NCBI GenBank assembly: GCA_963786945.1
Contig: CAWBAO010000003.1
Coordinates: 868,001 to 932,000, forward strand
DNA from: JADKCZ01 sp963786945
GTDB taxonomy: Bacteria > Myxococcota > Myxococcia > Myxococcales > Anaeromyxobacteraceae
Direction of reading: 5' to 3'
DNA: 64,000 bases
This document shows positions 30,310 through 40,491 of the stretch, in pieces. A program made the translations under genes and the position numbers. Numbering within the stretch: the stretch's first letter is position 1; each line of letters opens with the position of its first letter. The notes beneath the pieces are model-generated. The model saw only the letters and a list, made by a program, of their open reading frames with translations. It searched no databases and was not told the DNA's origin.

Positions 30310-30606
30310 GGTGGCCCCCTCGCAGGATGGGCGCCTCCGGCGGCCGCGCGGCGGCCGGAGGCCCGCGGGCGCCGTGCGGTGTGCCCAGCGCCGCCGGACG
30401 GTCCTTAACGCGCGCTCGACCCCGGGGAAAGGCCTTCGAGCCGCCCGGCCAGGCCGCGGGCGGCGCCGGGAAGTTCTCCCTGGTGGACGCGGCGCTGACC
30501 GCGTTTGCAGCAGCGTGTGCCCAATCGTCGGGCAGGAGCGCCCTCCCGCTCCTCCTCGAGGCCGGCAAGTCGTCGTGCCAGAGAGCGCATGCCGGGCGCC
30601 CGGTTC

Positions 30607-30622
30607 TGGCCTGCACGTTGCA
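30607..30622 (+). promoter_or_regulatory. Sigma-54 (-24/-12) promoter of amtB
   Basis: TGGCCTGCACGTTGCA matches TGGCACG-N4-TTGCA at all core positions with exact GG-N10-GC spacing (GG 30608-30609, GC 30620-30621). Transcription would start near 30633, 85 bases before the amtB ATG. Nitrogen-controlled amtB-glnK operons are classically sigma-54/NtrC-dependent. The rest of the 408-base gap (30310-30717) shows no gene; I found no clear NtrC site in it. Confidence 0.7.
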
Positions 30623-30717
30623 GTCCCGAAGTCACCGACGCCCACCGCGGCCCGGTGGCACCGGAAGTGGCCCACCGTCGCCGAGTCGCGCAACCATTCG
30701 ACCTCCACGGGAGAGCC

Positions 30718-32155
30718 ATGACCACGCCAACCACCCTGCCCCTCGCGGCGACGTATCACCCTGACCGGACCCGCCCCGGGCGTGCCCGGCCCTCCATCGC
30801 CTTCGCGGCGCTCGGCGCCCTCCTGGCGCCGGGCCTGGCGCTGGCCGCAGAGGCGCCCAAGATCGACACGGGCGACACCGCCCTCGTCCTCCTGAGCGCC
30901 GGGCTGGTGATGCTGATGACGCCAGGGCTGGCCTTCTTCTACGGAGGCCTGGTCCGTTCCAAGAACGTCGTCCACACCATGAACCTGTCCCTGGTCTGCA
31001 TGGCCATCGTGGGCGTGCTCTGGTCCACGGTCGGCTACAGCCTGGCCTTCTCGCCCGGGGGCGGCCTCGACAAGTTCATCGGAGGGCTCTCCTGGCTCGG
31101 GCTGGCCGGTGTCGGCGACGCCCCCGAGGCCTCGCTGTCCGCCACCATCCCGCACTCCAGCTTCATGCTCTTCCAGGCCATGTTCGCGGTGATCACGCCG
31201 GCGCTCATCTCCGGCGCCCTCGTCGAACGCGTCCGGGTCAAGGCCTTCATCCTCTTCGTGGCGCTCTGGAGCCTGGTCGTCTACGCGCCGGTGGCCCACT
31301 GGGTGTGGGCGCCGGGCGGCTGGCTGCGCGGCCTGGGCGTGCTCGACTTCGCCGGCGGGACGGTGGTGCACATCAACGCCGCGGCGGCCGCGCTGGTCGG
31401 GGCCCTGCTGCTGGGGAAGCGGTCGGGCCTGAAGACGCCCGAGCACCCTCCCCCACAACGTCCCCTTCGCCATCCTCGGCATGGGGCTCCTCTGGTTCGG
31501 CTGGCTCGGCTTCAACGGCGGCAGCGCGCTGGCCGCCAACGGGCTCGCCAGCACCGGCTTCGTCAACACCTTCCTGGCCCCCGCCGCGGCGGCCGCCGCC
31601 TGGGGCGTGGCCGAGCTGGTCCTCCACGGCAAGGTCTCCGGCGTGGGCCTGGCTTCCGGCGCGGTGGCCGGCATGGTGGCCATCACCCCGGCCGCTGGCT
31701 TCGTCACGCCCATGTCCGGCCTGCTCATCGGCGGCCTGGCCGCGCTGGCCTCGTTCGGCGCCATCCGCCTGCGCCCCCGGCTGGGGCTCGACGACTCCCT
31801 CGACGTGTTCGCGGTCCACGGCGTCGCCGCCACGCTGGGCGCGCTCCTCACCGGCGTCCTCGCCTCCACCGCGGTCAATTCGGCAGGTGCCGATGGCAGC
31901 CTGGCGCTGCTCGGCAAGCAGGCGGTCGGCGTGGGCGTGACCATGCTCTTCTCTGGCGTGGTCTCCTTCGCCCTCTACAAGCTGGTCGGGATCATCACCC
32001 CGCTGCGCGCCGAGGAGCAGGACGAGTGGACCGGCCTCGACCAGGTCGAGGCGGGGGAGCGGGCCTACGTCTACGCTGACGACGCGCGGGCCGCCGGCAC
32101 GAGTGCCCCGTCCGGCTCGGTGGCGGCTCCGGCCCTGAGCCTCTCGATGAAGTAG
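30718..32155 (+). pseudogene. amtB: Ammonium transporter Amt, frameshifted
   Basis: Amt proteins conduct ammonium across the inner membrane. The N-terminus has a signal-like segment ending ALAAEAPKID, then the Amt helices (TPGLAFFYGGLVRSKNV, SSFMLFQAMFAVITPALI, GALVERVRVKAFILF) and the pore histidine in GGTVVHINAA. After LKTPEH the frame is broken by one extra C at about 31445-31447; removing it gives EHLPHNVPFAILGMGLLWFG, and the second pore histidine appears in FAVHGVAATLGALL. The restored protein has about 478 residues and ends in a charged cytoplasmic tail. It sits between a sigma-54 promoter and glnK, whose product blocks the pore when nitrogen is plentiful. Confidence 0.9.
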
Positions 32156-32252
32156 CCGGGTCGCCGGGACCGCCCGCGCCGCCTCTCCCAGGGGTGGGCG
32201 GTCCCGGCCTCCTCCCGACACCCGTCCCCGGCCACCGTCGCGAGGTGACGTC

Positions 32253-32591
32253 ATGACGAAGATCGAAGCGATCATCAGGCCATCGAGCCTGGAAGACGTG
32301 CTCCAGGCCATCGACCACGAGTGGATCACGGGGATCACGGTGTCGGAGGTGAAGGGGTACGGCCGCCAGAAGGGGCACCACGAGATCTACCGGGGTGCCG
32401 AGTACGCCATCGACATGAACCCGAAGGTCAAGATCGAGCTGGTGGTGCCGTCACCGCTGGTCCCCCGAATCCTCCACCTCCTGGAGCGGTGCCTCAAGAC
32501 CGGCCGGATCGGCGACGGAAAGCTCTTCGTGGCGGCGATCGACGATGCCGTCCGGGTCCGAACCGGGGAGCACGGCGAGGCCGCGCTGTAG
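32253..32591 (+). CDS. glnK: Nitrogen regulatory protein PII (GlnK/GlnB)
   Basis: A 112-residue PII signal protein. The T-loop is canonical (GYGRQKGHHEIYRGAEY), with the uridylylation tyrosine at Y51, and the C-terminal signature TGRIGDGKLFVAAIDDAV and RTGEHGE are intact. PII trimers bind ATP/ADP and 2-oxoglutarate and report nitrogen status. The gene lies 97 bases after amtB on the same strand, so it is likely the amtB-linked GlnK that gates the transporter. Start at the ATG at 32253 (GAGGTGACGTC upstream). Confidence 0.95.
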   Translation: MTKIEAIIRPSSLEDVLQAIDHEWITGITVSEVKGYGRQKGHHEIYRGAEYAIDMNPKVKIELVVPSPLVPRILHLLERCLKTGRIGDGKLFVAAIDDAVRVRTGEHGEAAL

Positions 32592-32595
32592 GAGC

Positions 32596-32959
32596 ATGGC
32601 GGCGAATCGCATGAGGGTCGCCTTCGCCACTCGAGACCGCGAGCACGTCGACGAGCAGCTCCGGCGCGCCCCCCACCTGGTGGTGTACGAGGTGACCGGG
32701 GCCGGCTTCGACCTGGAGGGGATCGGCCTCGTTCGCGCCCGAGCACGGCAAGCGGACGGAGGCCAGGCTCGGGGCGATCGCGGGTTGCCGCCTCCTGTAC
32801 GTCTCGGCCATCGGGCCCTCGACCGTGGCTCGCCTCGCCTCGCGGGGGATCCGGGCGGTGACCGCCCCGGCCGGGAGGCCGATCCTGGACCTGTTGCTGG
32901 AGCTGCAGCGGACGCTGGCGGCCCACGAACCCGGGCGAGCCGACCTCCACCGCCCTTGA
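32596..32959 (+). pseudogene. NifX/NafY-like dinitrogenase cofactor-binding domain protein, frameshifted
   Basis: A short gene that begins five bases after glnK. The first part reads MRVAFATRDREHVDEQLRR and LVVYEVTGAGFDLEGI, typical of the beta-alpha start of NifX/NifB-C/NafY iron-molybdenum cofactor-binding domains. One extra base at 32734-32737 shifts the frame; corrected, it continues PEHGKRTEARLGAIAGCRLL, YVSAIGPSTVARLASRGI and ends at the TGA at 32957. The restored length is about 120 residues. Such proteins bind FeMo-co precursors or related Fe-S clusters. No nif structural genes are in the window, so it may have another role or the nif genes may lie elsewhere. Confidence 0.68.
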
Positions 32960-33076
32960 ACGGGATCCCCGTTCGTCACCCACGGCGCCGCACGGCGTGA
33001 CCGGGCCTTCCCGGTTCTGCCGGCTGGCTGTGTACACTGCCACCGCCGTTGCCCATCACCCATCCCGGAGCCCGCG

Positions 33077-34612
<1,536 letters not shown>

Positions 34613-34616
<4 letters not shown>

Positions 34617-35368
34617 GGCCGGGGCGCCTCCTCCTCGTAGACCGGCACGAGGAAGAGGGCCCCGTAGTCCAGCCCCGGGAGCCTGGCCCTGAGCTCCAGC
34701 TCCCAGTACCGGGGCGGCCGCCCCGAGAGGGCGGTGCCGACGGCGGCGCCGCCAGGCGCCGGCAGCTCGAAGCGGATGGGGAGGCGCGAGCCGTGGACGA
34801 ACGGCACCGGCCTGGTTTCGCTCCAGGCCACCTGCCGCTCCACCTGCCGCCTCGAGGCGAGCTCGCCGGCGTCGTCGGTTCCGGGCCGATCCACCCACCG
34901 CTCCACCACGCAGCGGAGCGTGGCGGTGAGCCCCTCGAGCGGCGGCGCGCCCGGGTCGCGCACCAGGATGACCTCCAGCGGCCCGCCGAGGCGAAAGGGG
35001 CAGCGGACGAAGCGCAGCTCGGAGCGGCCATGGCGGGTGCGGCGCAGCACCAGCAGGACGCCCCAGCCGAGGAGGCCGAGGGCGAGGGCCAGGATCAGGC
35101 CGATCGCGGCGCCCGGCAGGAGGACCTGTGGCCAGTCGGAGTCGCCCACGATGCGCCAGCCCATGGCCGAGGCGGCCACGGCCATGAGCCCGCCGGCCAC
35201 CATCGCGCCGAGCGCCCGACGCAGCGAGTGGTCGGCGATCCCCTCGGGCCGCCACGGGTGGTCGGCGAGCCACGGCTGGGCGTGGAGGTCGCCGCGCCAC
35301 CGCAGGGCCGTGGCCAGCGCCTGGAGGCGGCCGCCGCGCGGCGGGATGGCGTCGACGGGCCGATCCAT
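34613..35368 (-). CDS. Hypothetical membrane protein with two TM helices
   Basis: A 251-residue protein starting at the ATG at 35368; a GTG at 35404 would add 12 residues. After about 55 soluble residues, two adjacent helices (LGAMVAGGLMAVAASAMG, VLLPGAAIGLILALALGLLGWGVLLVL) form a hairpin, and the remaining 150 residues are a soluble beta-rich domain (LEVILVRDPG, RFELPAPGG, YWELELRARLPG). This topology recalls DUF3592-like or NfeD-like envelope proteins but I cannot name the family. Its stop overlaps the stop of the convergent ATPase gene by four bases. Confidence 0.6.
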
Positions 35369-35568
35369 GCGCTGGCCTCGTAGCACCGCGGTGAACCCTG
35401 CCACAAGGATGCCGGGACGATGCAGCGGCCCTGCCGGACCTGTCGGGTGGTGGCCCTTCTTGGGTCATTCGGAGGGCCCTTCGCCCTGTTACCCTTCGGG
35501 CATGGCGGCTGCGCCGACCGGCGGTGACGCCCGGCCCACCCCGCCTCGAGCTCCAGGAAGGACGCCAC

Positions 35569-36186
35569 ATGAAGTCCACCACTCGCATCGCCGCGGCCCT
35601 CACGACGCTGACCCTGCTGGCCGGCTGCGCCACGCCGGGAAAGGACACCGCCATCGGCGCCGGCATCGGCGGCGCGCTGGGCGCCGGGATCGGGGCGCTG
35701 GCCGGCGGCGGCAAGGGAGCGCTGATCGGGCTCGGCGTCGGGGCGCTGGCCGGCGGGTCGGTGGGGCTCTACCTCGACAAGCAGCGCCAGGACCTGGAGA
35801 AGGTCGCCAAGGTGACCAGGACCGAGAACGGCCTGCTGGTCCAGCTCGCCAGCGACATCCTCTTCGACGTCGACAGCGCCGTCCTCAAGCCCGAGGCGGT
35901 GGACCAGATCACCAAGGTCGGGGACATCATCGCCAAGTACGGGGACGACCGGATCCGCATCGAGGGGCACACCGACTCGATGGGCGCGGCCTCCTACAAC
36001 GAGGAGCTGTCGCTGCGGCGAGCCGACGCCGTGAGGCGGGTGCTCCTCAGCCGCGGCGTGCAGGAGAAGCAGATGCTGGTGCTGGGCCTCGGCGAGGCCC
36101 AGCCGGTGGCCGACAACCAGACCGCGGCCGGGCGGGCGAAGAACCGGCGGGTCGAGCTGCACATCGACGTGCCCAATCCCACCTGA
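35569..36186 (+). CDS. OmpA-family lipoprotein with glycine-zipper domain
   Basis: A 205-residue protein starting at the ATG at 35569. The signal peptide ends in lipobox LAGC with C20 as the lipidated residue. Residues about 28-65 are a glycine zipper (GIGGALGAGIGALAGGGKGA and a second repeat), and residues about 90-203 are an OmpA-like peptidoglycan-binding domain with DILFDVDSAVLKPEA, IEGHTDSMGAASYNEELSLR and the arginine of AKNRRVELHI. It would tether the outer membrane to peptidoglycan. The closest architecture is the YiaD type. It stands alone with its own upstream region. Confidence 0.92.
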   Translation: MKSTTRIAAALTTLTLLAGCATPGKDTAIGAGIGGALGAGIGALAGGGKGALIGLGVGALAGGSVGLYLDKQRQDLEKVAKVTRTENGLLVQLASDILFDVDSAVLKPEAVDQITKVGDIIAKYGDDRIRIEGHTDSMGAASYNEELSLRRADAVRRVLLSRGVQEKQMLVLGLGEAQPVADNQTAAGRAKNRRVELHIDVPNPT

Positions 36187-36344
36187 GCGCACCTCCCGCC
36201 CGGCACCCCGGCCGGCAGCGGGCCTCGCCGCGACCCCGCCGGGCGGGGGGCGCACCGCCTCGCCCCCCGGAACTTGGATCCGGCGCCCACCCGCGGCATC
36301 ATGTGCACCGGCCGCCTCGTGGGCCACCCGAGGCGCGCCTCCCC

Positions 36345-37476
36345 GTGAACCAGAATCCTCCTCGTCGACGACGATCGGCTCATCCGCACCATGTACGCGG
36401 ACATGCTGGAGCGCCACGGCTTCCGGGCCACGGCCGTCTCCGACGGCGACGAGGCCCTGGAGCGGATCCGCACCGGCGACTTCGACGCCGTCCTCTCCGA
36501 CATCAACATGCCGCGCCTCTCCGGGCTGGAGTTCCTGCGCGAGGTCCACCGCTTCCACCCCGGCCTGCCGGTGGTGCTGATCACCTCCGCCCCGGCCCTG
36601 GAGAGCGCCGTGCGGGCCGTGGAGCTGGGCGCCTACCGGTACCTCACCAAGCCGGTGGCCGAGGCCGAGCTGGTGGCCGCCGTGTCCGAGGCCCTCCAGG
36701 CCGGGGCCCGGGCCCGGGTGCACGCGAAGTCCCGGCCCCTGGCCGGCGTCTCCCACCTCACCGAGCTGTCCGCGCAGGTGGACGCCGCGGCGGCCGGCCT
36801 CTTCACCGTCTTCCAGCCCATCGTGGTCTGGAGCGGACGGTCGGTCCTGGGCTTCGAGGCCCTGGCCCGGACCCGCGCCCCCGACCTGGCCCGCCCCGAC
36901 GAGCTCTTCGCCGCCGCCGAGCGCCTGGAGCGCGTCCACGAGCTGGGGCGGGCGCTGCGCCGGCTGCTGGCCACCGAGGCCCGGGAGGTGCCGGGCGAGG
37001 CCCTGATCTTCGCCAACATCCACCCGGACGACCTGGTCGATGCCGACCTCTTCGACCCGGGGGCGCCGCTCTCGGCCCACGCCCACCGGGTGGTGCTGGA
37101 GATCACCGAGCGGGCCTCGCTCGAGGCGGTGGATCGGCTCCGCGACCGGGTGGCCCAGCTGCGCCGGCTCGGGTACCGGCTGGCGGTGGACGACCTCGGG
37201 GCGGGCTACGCCGGCCTGGCCGCCTTCTCCTCGGTCGCCCCGGACGTGGTGAAGCTCGACATGTCGCTGGTCCGTGGCCTCGAGTCCGACCCGCGCCGGC
37301 AGTCGGTGGTCTCCTCCCTGATCGGGCTGGCCCGCGAGCTCGGGACCACCTGCGTCGCCGAGGGGGTGGAGACGGTGGCGGAGCGCGACGCGCTCCTGGC
37401 CCTCGGCTGCGACCACCTGCAGGGCTACCTCTTCGCCAGGCCATCCCCGGGGTTCCCGGCGCCGATGTTCGGCTGA
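36345..37476 (+). CDS. Receiver-EAL response regulator (c-di-GMP phosphodiesterase)
   Basis: The frame from the ATG at 36391 codes for 361 residues but lacks the first strand and acidic pocket of the receiver. Just upstream in the same frame is ILLVDDDRLIRT, and a GTG at 36345 precedes it in another frame; deleting one A at 36354-36355 gives V-N-Q-ILLVDDDRL, a normal receiver start, so the restored protein has about 376 residues. D in LSDINMPRL is the phospho-acceptor. The EAL domain keeps all catalytic residues: FEALAR, the N of FANIHP, LEITE, DDLGAGYAGL, VKLD, AEGVE and LQGYLF. It should hydrolyse c-di-GMP when phosphorylated. A hairpin terminator follows. Confidence 0.85.
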
Positions 37477-37513
37477 CCGCGCCGGCGGCGACCTTGGGCG
37501 GCTCGCAGACGAC

Positions 37514-37543
37514 GAAGGCCCCGGGGGTCGGTCCGGGGCCTTC
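37514..37543 (+). terminator. Hairpin terminator after the EAL gene
   Basis: An 11-base perfect stem GAAGGCCCCGG / CCGGGGCCTTC with an 8-base loop, 37 bases after the stop codon. No T-run follows on the plus strand. It also lies 78 bases before the 3' end of the minus-strand small gene, so it could serve both. Confidence 0.6.
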
Positions 37544-37620
37544 GCGCATCGACCGGGCCGAGGTCGCTCGGCGGGGCGGATGGGTGGTGGCGCCGTCGCG
37601 GCGCCGGCGGCAGGGGCGCG

Positions 37621-37821
37621 TCAGCGGCGGGCGTGGGCCACGGCGGGCGCGTGGGTGCCGAAGTGGCGGTGCCAGGCGTCGCCGGCCCGGCCGATCGCCA
37701 TGCCGAGGAGCGCGATGGGCACCGCCAGGGCGGACATGACGGCGAGGACGAGCACGGCGCGGAACGCCAACCCTGCGATGAAGAGTCCGGTGGCTTCAAG
37801 GATTGCGATCGTGGTCGTCAT
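37621..37821 (-). CDS. Small single- or double-pass membrane protein
   Basis: A 66-residue protein starting at the ATG at 37821, which has GGAGGAT seven bases upstream. Almost the whole of residues 4-45 is hydrophobic (IAILEATGLFIAGLAF, AVLVLAVMSALAVPIALLG) and the tail is His/Arg/Ala-rich. A longer reading from 37968 has no such site. I do not recognise a family. The 291 bases between this gene and queF hold no gene; they must contain the two divergent promoters, but I see no convincing boxes. Confidence 0.55.
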   Translation of the reverse strand: MTTTIAILEATGLFIAGLAFRAVLVLAVMSALAVPIALLGMAIGRAGDAWHRHFGTHAPAVAHARR

Positions 37822-38112
37822 GACATCCTCCGCTTTCTCTGGCTCGCTCCGTTGCCTGCCTCGCTTCGAAGCCCCAAGGAGCAAGAGGTGGGCCGTTCTC
37901 CGGCCGGGGGTGGTCCTCGTGCCAACCCCCTGGACTTTCAGGAACATCCTGGCCGGCAACGCGACCACCCCGTCCCCCCCTCGCGGCGGTCGAGGAATTC
38001 CTCAACACCGATCAACAGTGCGGCCAGCTCGCTCCGGCGAGAAGCTCAACAGCGTGGCGAAGCTCGACGGGGGCGAGATGCCGGGCCGGCTTGGTGGTAT
38101 TCCTCCCGGACC

Positions 38113-38478
38113 ATGCCGACCAAGCCCTCCCGCGCCCTGAACACCTTCCCCAACCCCAAGCCGGGCCGCCCCTACGAGATCGCCATGGCCTGCCCGGAGT
38201 TCACCTGCGTCTGCCCGATGACCGGCCAGCCCGACTTCGGCACCATCCGGCTGCGGTACGTCCCCGGCAAGACCTGCGTCGAGCTCAAGAGCCTCAAGCT
38301 CTACCTCTGGTCGTTCCGGGACGAGGGGACCTTCCACGAGGCGGTCACCAACCGGATCTGCGACGACCTGGTGAAGGCCATCGCCCCGCGCTGGATCGAG
38401 GTGGTGGGCGACTTCGCGGTCCGCGGCGGGATCCACACCGTGGTCACGGCCCGCCACGGCCGGCGGCCGGCCGAGTAG
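38113..38478 (+). CDS. queF: NADPH-dependent 7-cyano-7-deazaguanine reductase QueF
   Basis: A 121-residue unimodular QueF that reduces preQ0 to preQ1 in queuosine biosynthesis. The catalytic cysteine is C34 in CVCPMTGQPDF with the aspartate D41, and the NADPH motif region is VELKSLKLYLWSFRDEG, followed by FHEAVTNRI. The start at the ATG at 38113 is preceded by CTCCCGGACC. The gluQ gene, for glutamylation of queuosine-tRNA(Asp), is in the same window at 53.6 kb but not linked. Confidence 0.95.
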   Translation: MPTKPSRALNTFPNPKPGRPYEIAMACPEFTCVCPMTGQPDFGTIRLRYVPGKTCVELKSLKLYLWSFRDEGTFHEAVTNRICDDLVKAIAPRWIEVVGDFAVRGGIHTVVTARHGRRPAE

Positions 38479-38525
38479 CGGCCGAACTCGCTGCCCCCCG
38501 AGAGACCGGGCTAGAATCCGCGCCC

Positions 38526-40463
38526 GTGCCGCAGCCCGCCCCGCTCACCGCCTTCGATCCCGCCTCGCTGGTCGGCACCACCCTCGACGGCCAGTACCGG
38601 ATCGACAGCCACCTCGCCTCCGGCGGGATGGGGGCGGTCTTCCGCGCCCACCACCTCTCGCTGCGCAAGGACGTGGCCCTCAAGGTGCTGCGCCCGGAGC
38701 TGACCAGCTCGACCGACCTGCAGGAGCGGTTCCGGCGCGAGTCGGAGATCGCCGCCTCGCTGGAGCACCGGCACATCGTCCGGGTCACCGACTTCCGGCG
38801 CTCGCCCGAGGGGCTGCTCTACCTGGCCATGGAGCTCCTGGCCGGCGAGAGCCTCTTCGACCGGCTGCGCCGCGAGGGCTTCCTGCCGCCCGACGAGGCG
38901 GTCGAGATCCTCTGGCAGCTCTGCGACGGGCTGGAGGCCGCCCACGCCAAGGGGGTGGTCCACCGCGACCTGAAGCCGGAGAACGTCTTCCTGGCGCGCG
39001 GGCCGGGCGGCGAGCTGGTGAAGATCCTCGACTTCGGCATCGCCAAGATGGCCGATCCGGGCGTGGGCAGCGCCACGCAGTCGGGGATGGTGGTGGGCAC
39101 GCCGGAGTACCTCTCCCCGGAGCAGGCCACCGGCTCGGCCATCGACGCCCGCTCCGACCTCTACACGGTGGGGTTGATCGGCTGGCGGATGCTGGCCGGC
39201 CGCCACCCCTTCAAGGCCGACGACGCCCGCGCCCTGCTGATGATGCAGGCCACCCAGCCGGTCCCGCCGCTGGCCTCGGTCCGCGCCGACCTGGCCGGCT
39301 ACCCGCTGCTGGTGGCCGCCATCGCCCGGGCCTGCCACAAGGACCCGGCGGCCCGCTACCAGTCCGCCGCGGAGTTCAAGGCCGACCTCGGCGCCGTGCT
39401 CGACCACGGGCTCGGGCTGCTGCCCGTGTCCACGCCGCCGCCGGCGGTCAGCTACACCTCGCTGTCGCCGGTCCCGGCGACGTCCCCGGTCCCCTCGACG
39501 CCGCCGCAGGTGGCGCAGTCCGGCTCCACCATCCTGCTGGGCGCACCCCCTCCGCCGGAGGAGGTGCGCACCGCGACCACCGGGGGCACGCCGCTCACCC
39601 GCGGCCTGGAGTCGCGGCTGCGCCGCCACCCGCGACTGGCCATCGGCGTCGGCCTGGCGCTGCTGCTGGTGGCCGCCGGGGGCGGCGTCGCGGCCGTGCG
39701 GGCCCGGCGGGCCGTGCTGGCCCACCAGCAGGAGGCGGCGGCGCAGGCCGCCGCGCAGGTCGCCGCGCAGGCCGCCGCGCGGGCCGAGGCCGAGGCGGCC
39801 CGGCAGGCGGAGGCGGTGGCCGCGCAGCGGGCGGCCGAGCTGAACCGCGTCGTCGGGGAGGCGGACCGGGAGCTGGCGGCCGGCCATCCGGCGCGGGCCC
39901 GGGCGCTCCTCGCCCCGCTGCTCCAGTCGCGCCCCGACGAGCCCCTCCTCCACGAGCGGCTCGGCCACGCCTGGCACGACGAGGGGGACCACCTGCGCGC
40001 GCTCGACGAGTGGACCACGGCGCTGGCCCTGGCCCCGCTCGACCGGGCCACGCTGGACCACCTGGTGTCCGACCTGGGGCGGGAGAAGGCGGTGGCCGAC
40101 CGCGCCGCCCACCTGCTGGTGGTGGCCGGCGCGGCCGCCGGGCCGGCGCTGGCGGCGGTCCCGGCGCGCGCCTCCCCGGCGCTGAAGCTGCGGGCGCTGG
40201 GCGTGGCGCGGGAGATCGGCCCGGACGCCCGGGTCGACGTCGGCGCCAGCTACCAGGCCCTGCTCGGCGACCCCGACTGCGAGGTGCGCAAGGCGTCCTC
40301 GCGGGCCCTCGGCGACCTGCGCGAGCGGCGGGCGCTGGGCAGGCTGCGCCAGCTGGCGGAGGCGCGCGACACCAGGCGGCTGGGCAGCATCATCATCTCC
40401 TCCAAGGCGCCGTGCGGCGCGGCCGAGGCCGCCGACGCGGTCCGACGCATCGAGGGGCACTAG
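38526..40463 (+). CDS. Membrane-anchored Ser/Thr protein kinase
   Basis: A 645-residue Hanks-type kinase starting with GTG. Residues about 23-290 are the kinase domain: glycine loop ASGGMGAVFR, K53 in ALKVL, HRDLKPENV with D148, DFG at 169-171, and the activation-loop end VVGTPEYLSPEQ. A Pro/Thr/Ser-rich linker (about 300-365) leads to one transmembrane helix (LAIGVGLALLLVAAGGGVAAV), then an Ala/Gln/Glu-rich coiled coil with AAQ repeats, a TPR-like segment (GHPARARALLAPLLQSRP, GDHLRALDEWTTALALAP) and a HEAT-like end (DCEVRKASSRALGDLRERRA). Such multi-domain kinases are numerous in myxobacteria. Substrates are unknown. Confidence 0.93.
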   Translation: MPQPAPLTAFDPASLVGTTLDGQYRIDSHLASGGMGAVFRAHHLSLRKDVALKVLRPELTSSTDLQERFRRESEIAASLEHRHIVRVTDFRRSPEGLLYLAMELLAGESLFDRLRREGFLPPDEAVEILWQLCDGLEAAHAKGVVHRDLKPENVFLARGPGGELVKILDFGIAKMADPGVGSATQSGMVVGTPEYLSPEQATGSAIDARSDLYTVGLIGWRMLAGRHPFKADDARALLMMQATQPVPPLASVRADLAGYPLLVAAIARACHKDPAARYQSAAEFKADLGAVLDHGLGLLPVSTPPPAVSYTSLSPVPATSPVPSTPPQVAQSGSTILLGAPPPPEEVRTATTGGTPLTRGLESRLRRHPRLAIGVGLALLLVAAGGGVAAVRARRAVLAHQQEAAAQAAAQVAAQAAARAEAEAARQAEAVAAQRAAELNRVVGEADRELAAGHPARARALLAPLLQSRPDEPLLHERLGHAWHDEGDHLRALDEWTTALALAPLDRATLDHLVSDLGREKAVADRAAHLLVVAGAAAGPALAAVPARASPALKLRALGVAREIGPDARVDVGASYQALLGDPDCEVRKASSRALGDLRERRALGRLRQLAEARDTRRLGSIIISSKAPCGAAEAADAVRRIEGH

Positions 40464-40491
40464 CAGACCACCCCGGCTCCAGGGAGCACCC

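Noticed and set aside
37822..38112. PreQ1 riboswitch before queF
   Set aside because: The leader is GC-rich and lacks the A-rich tail and small hairpin of known preQ1 aptamers.
39730..39840. Short tandem repeat (GCCGCCGCGCAG-like) as a mobile or CRISPR-like repeat
   Set aside because: It lies inside the Ser/Thr kinase gene and encodes the Ala/Gln coiled coil.
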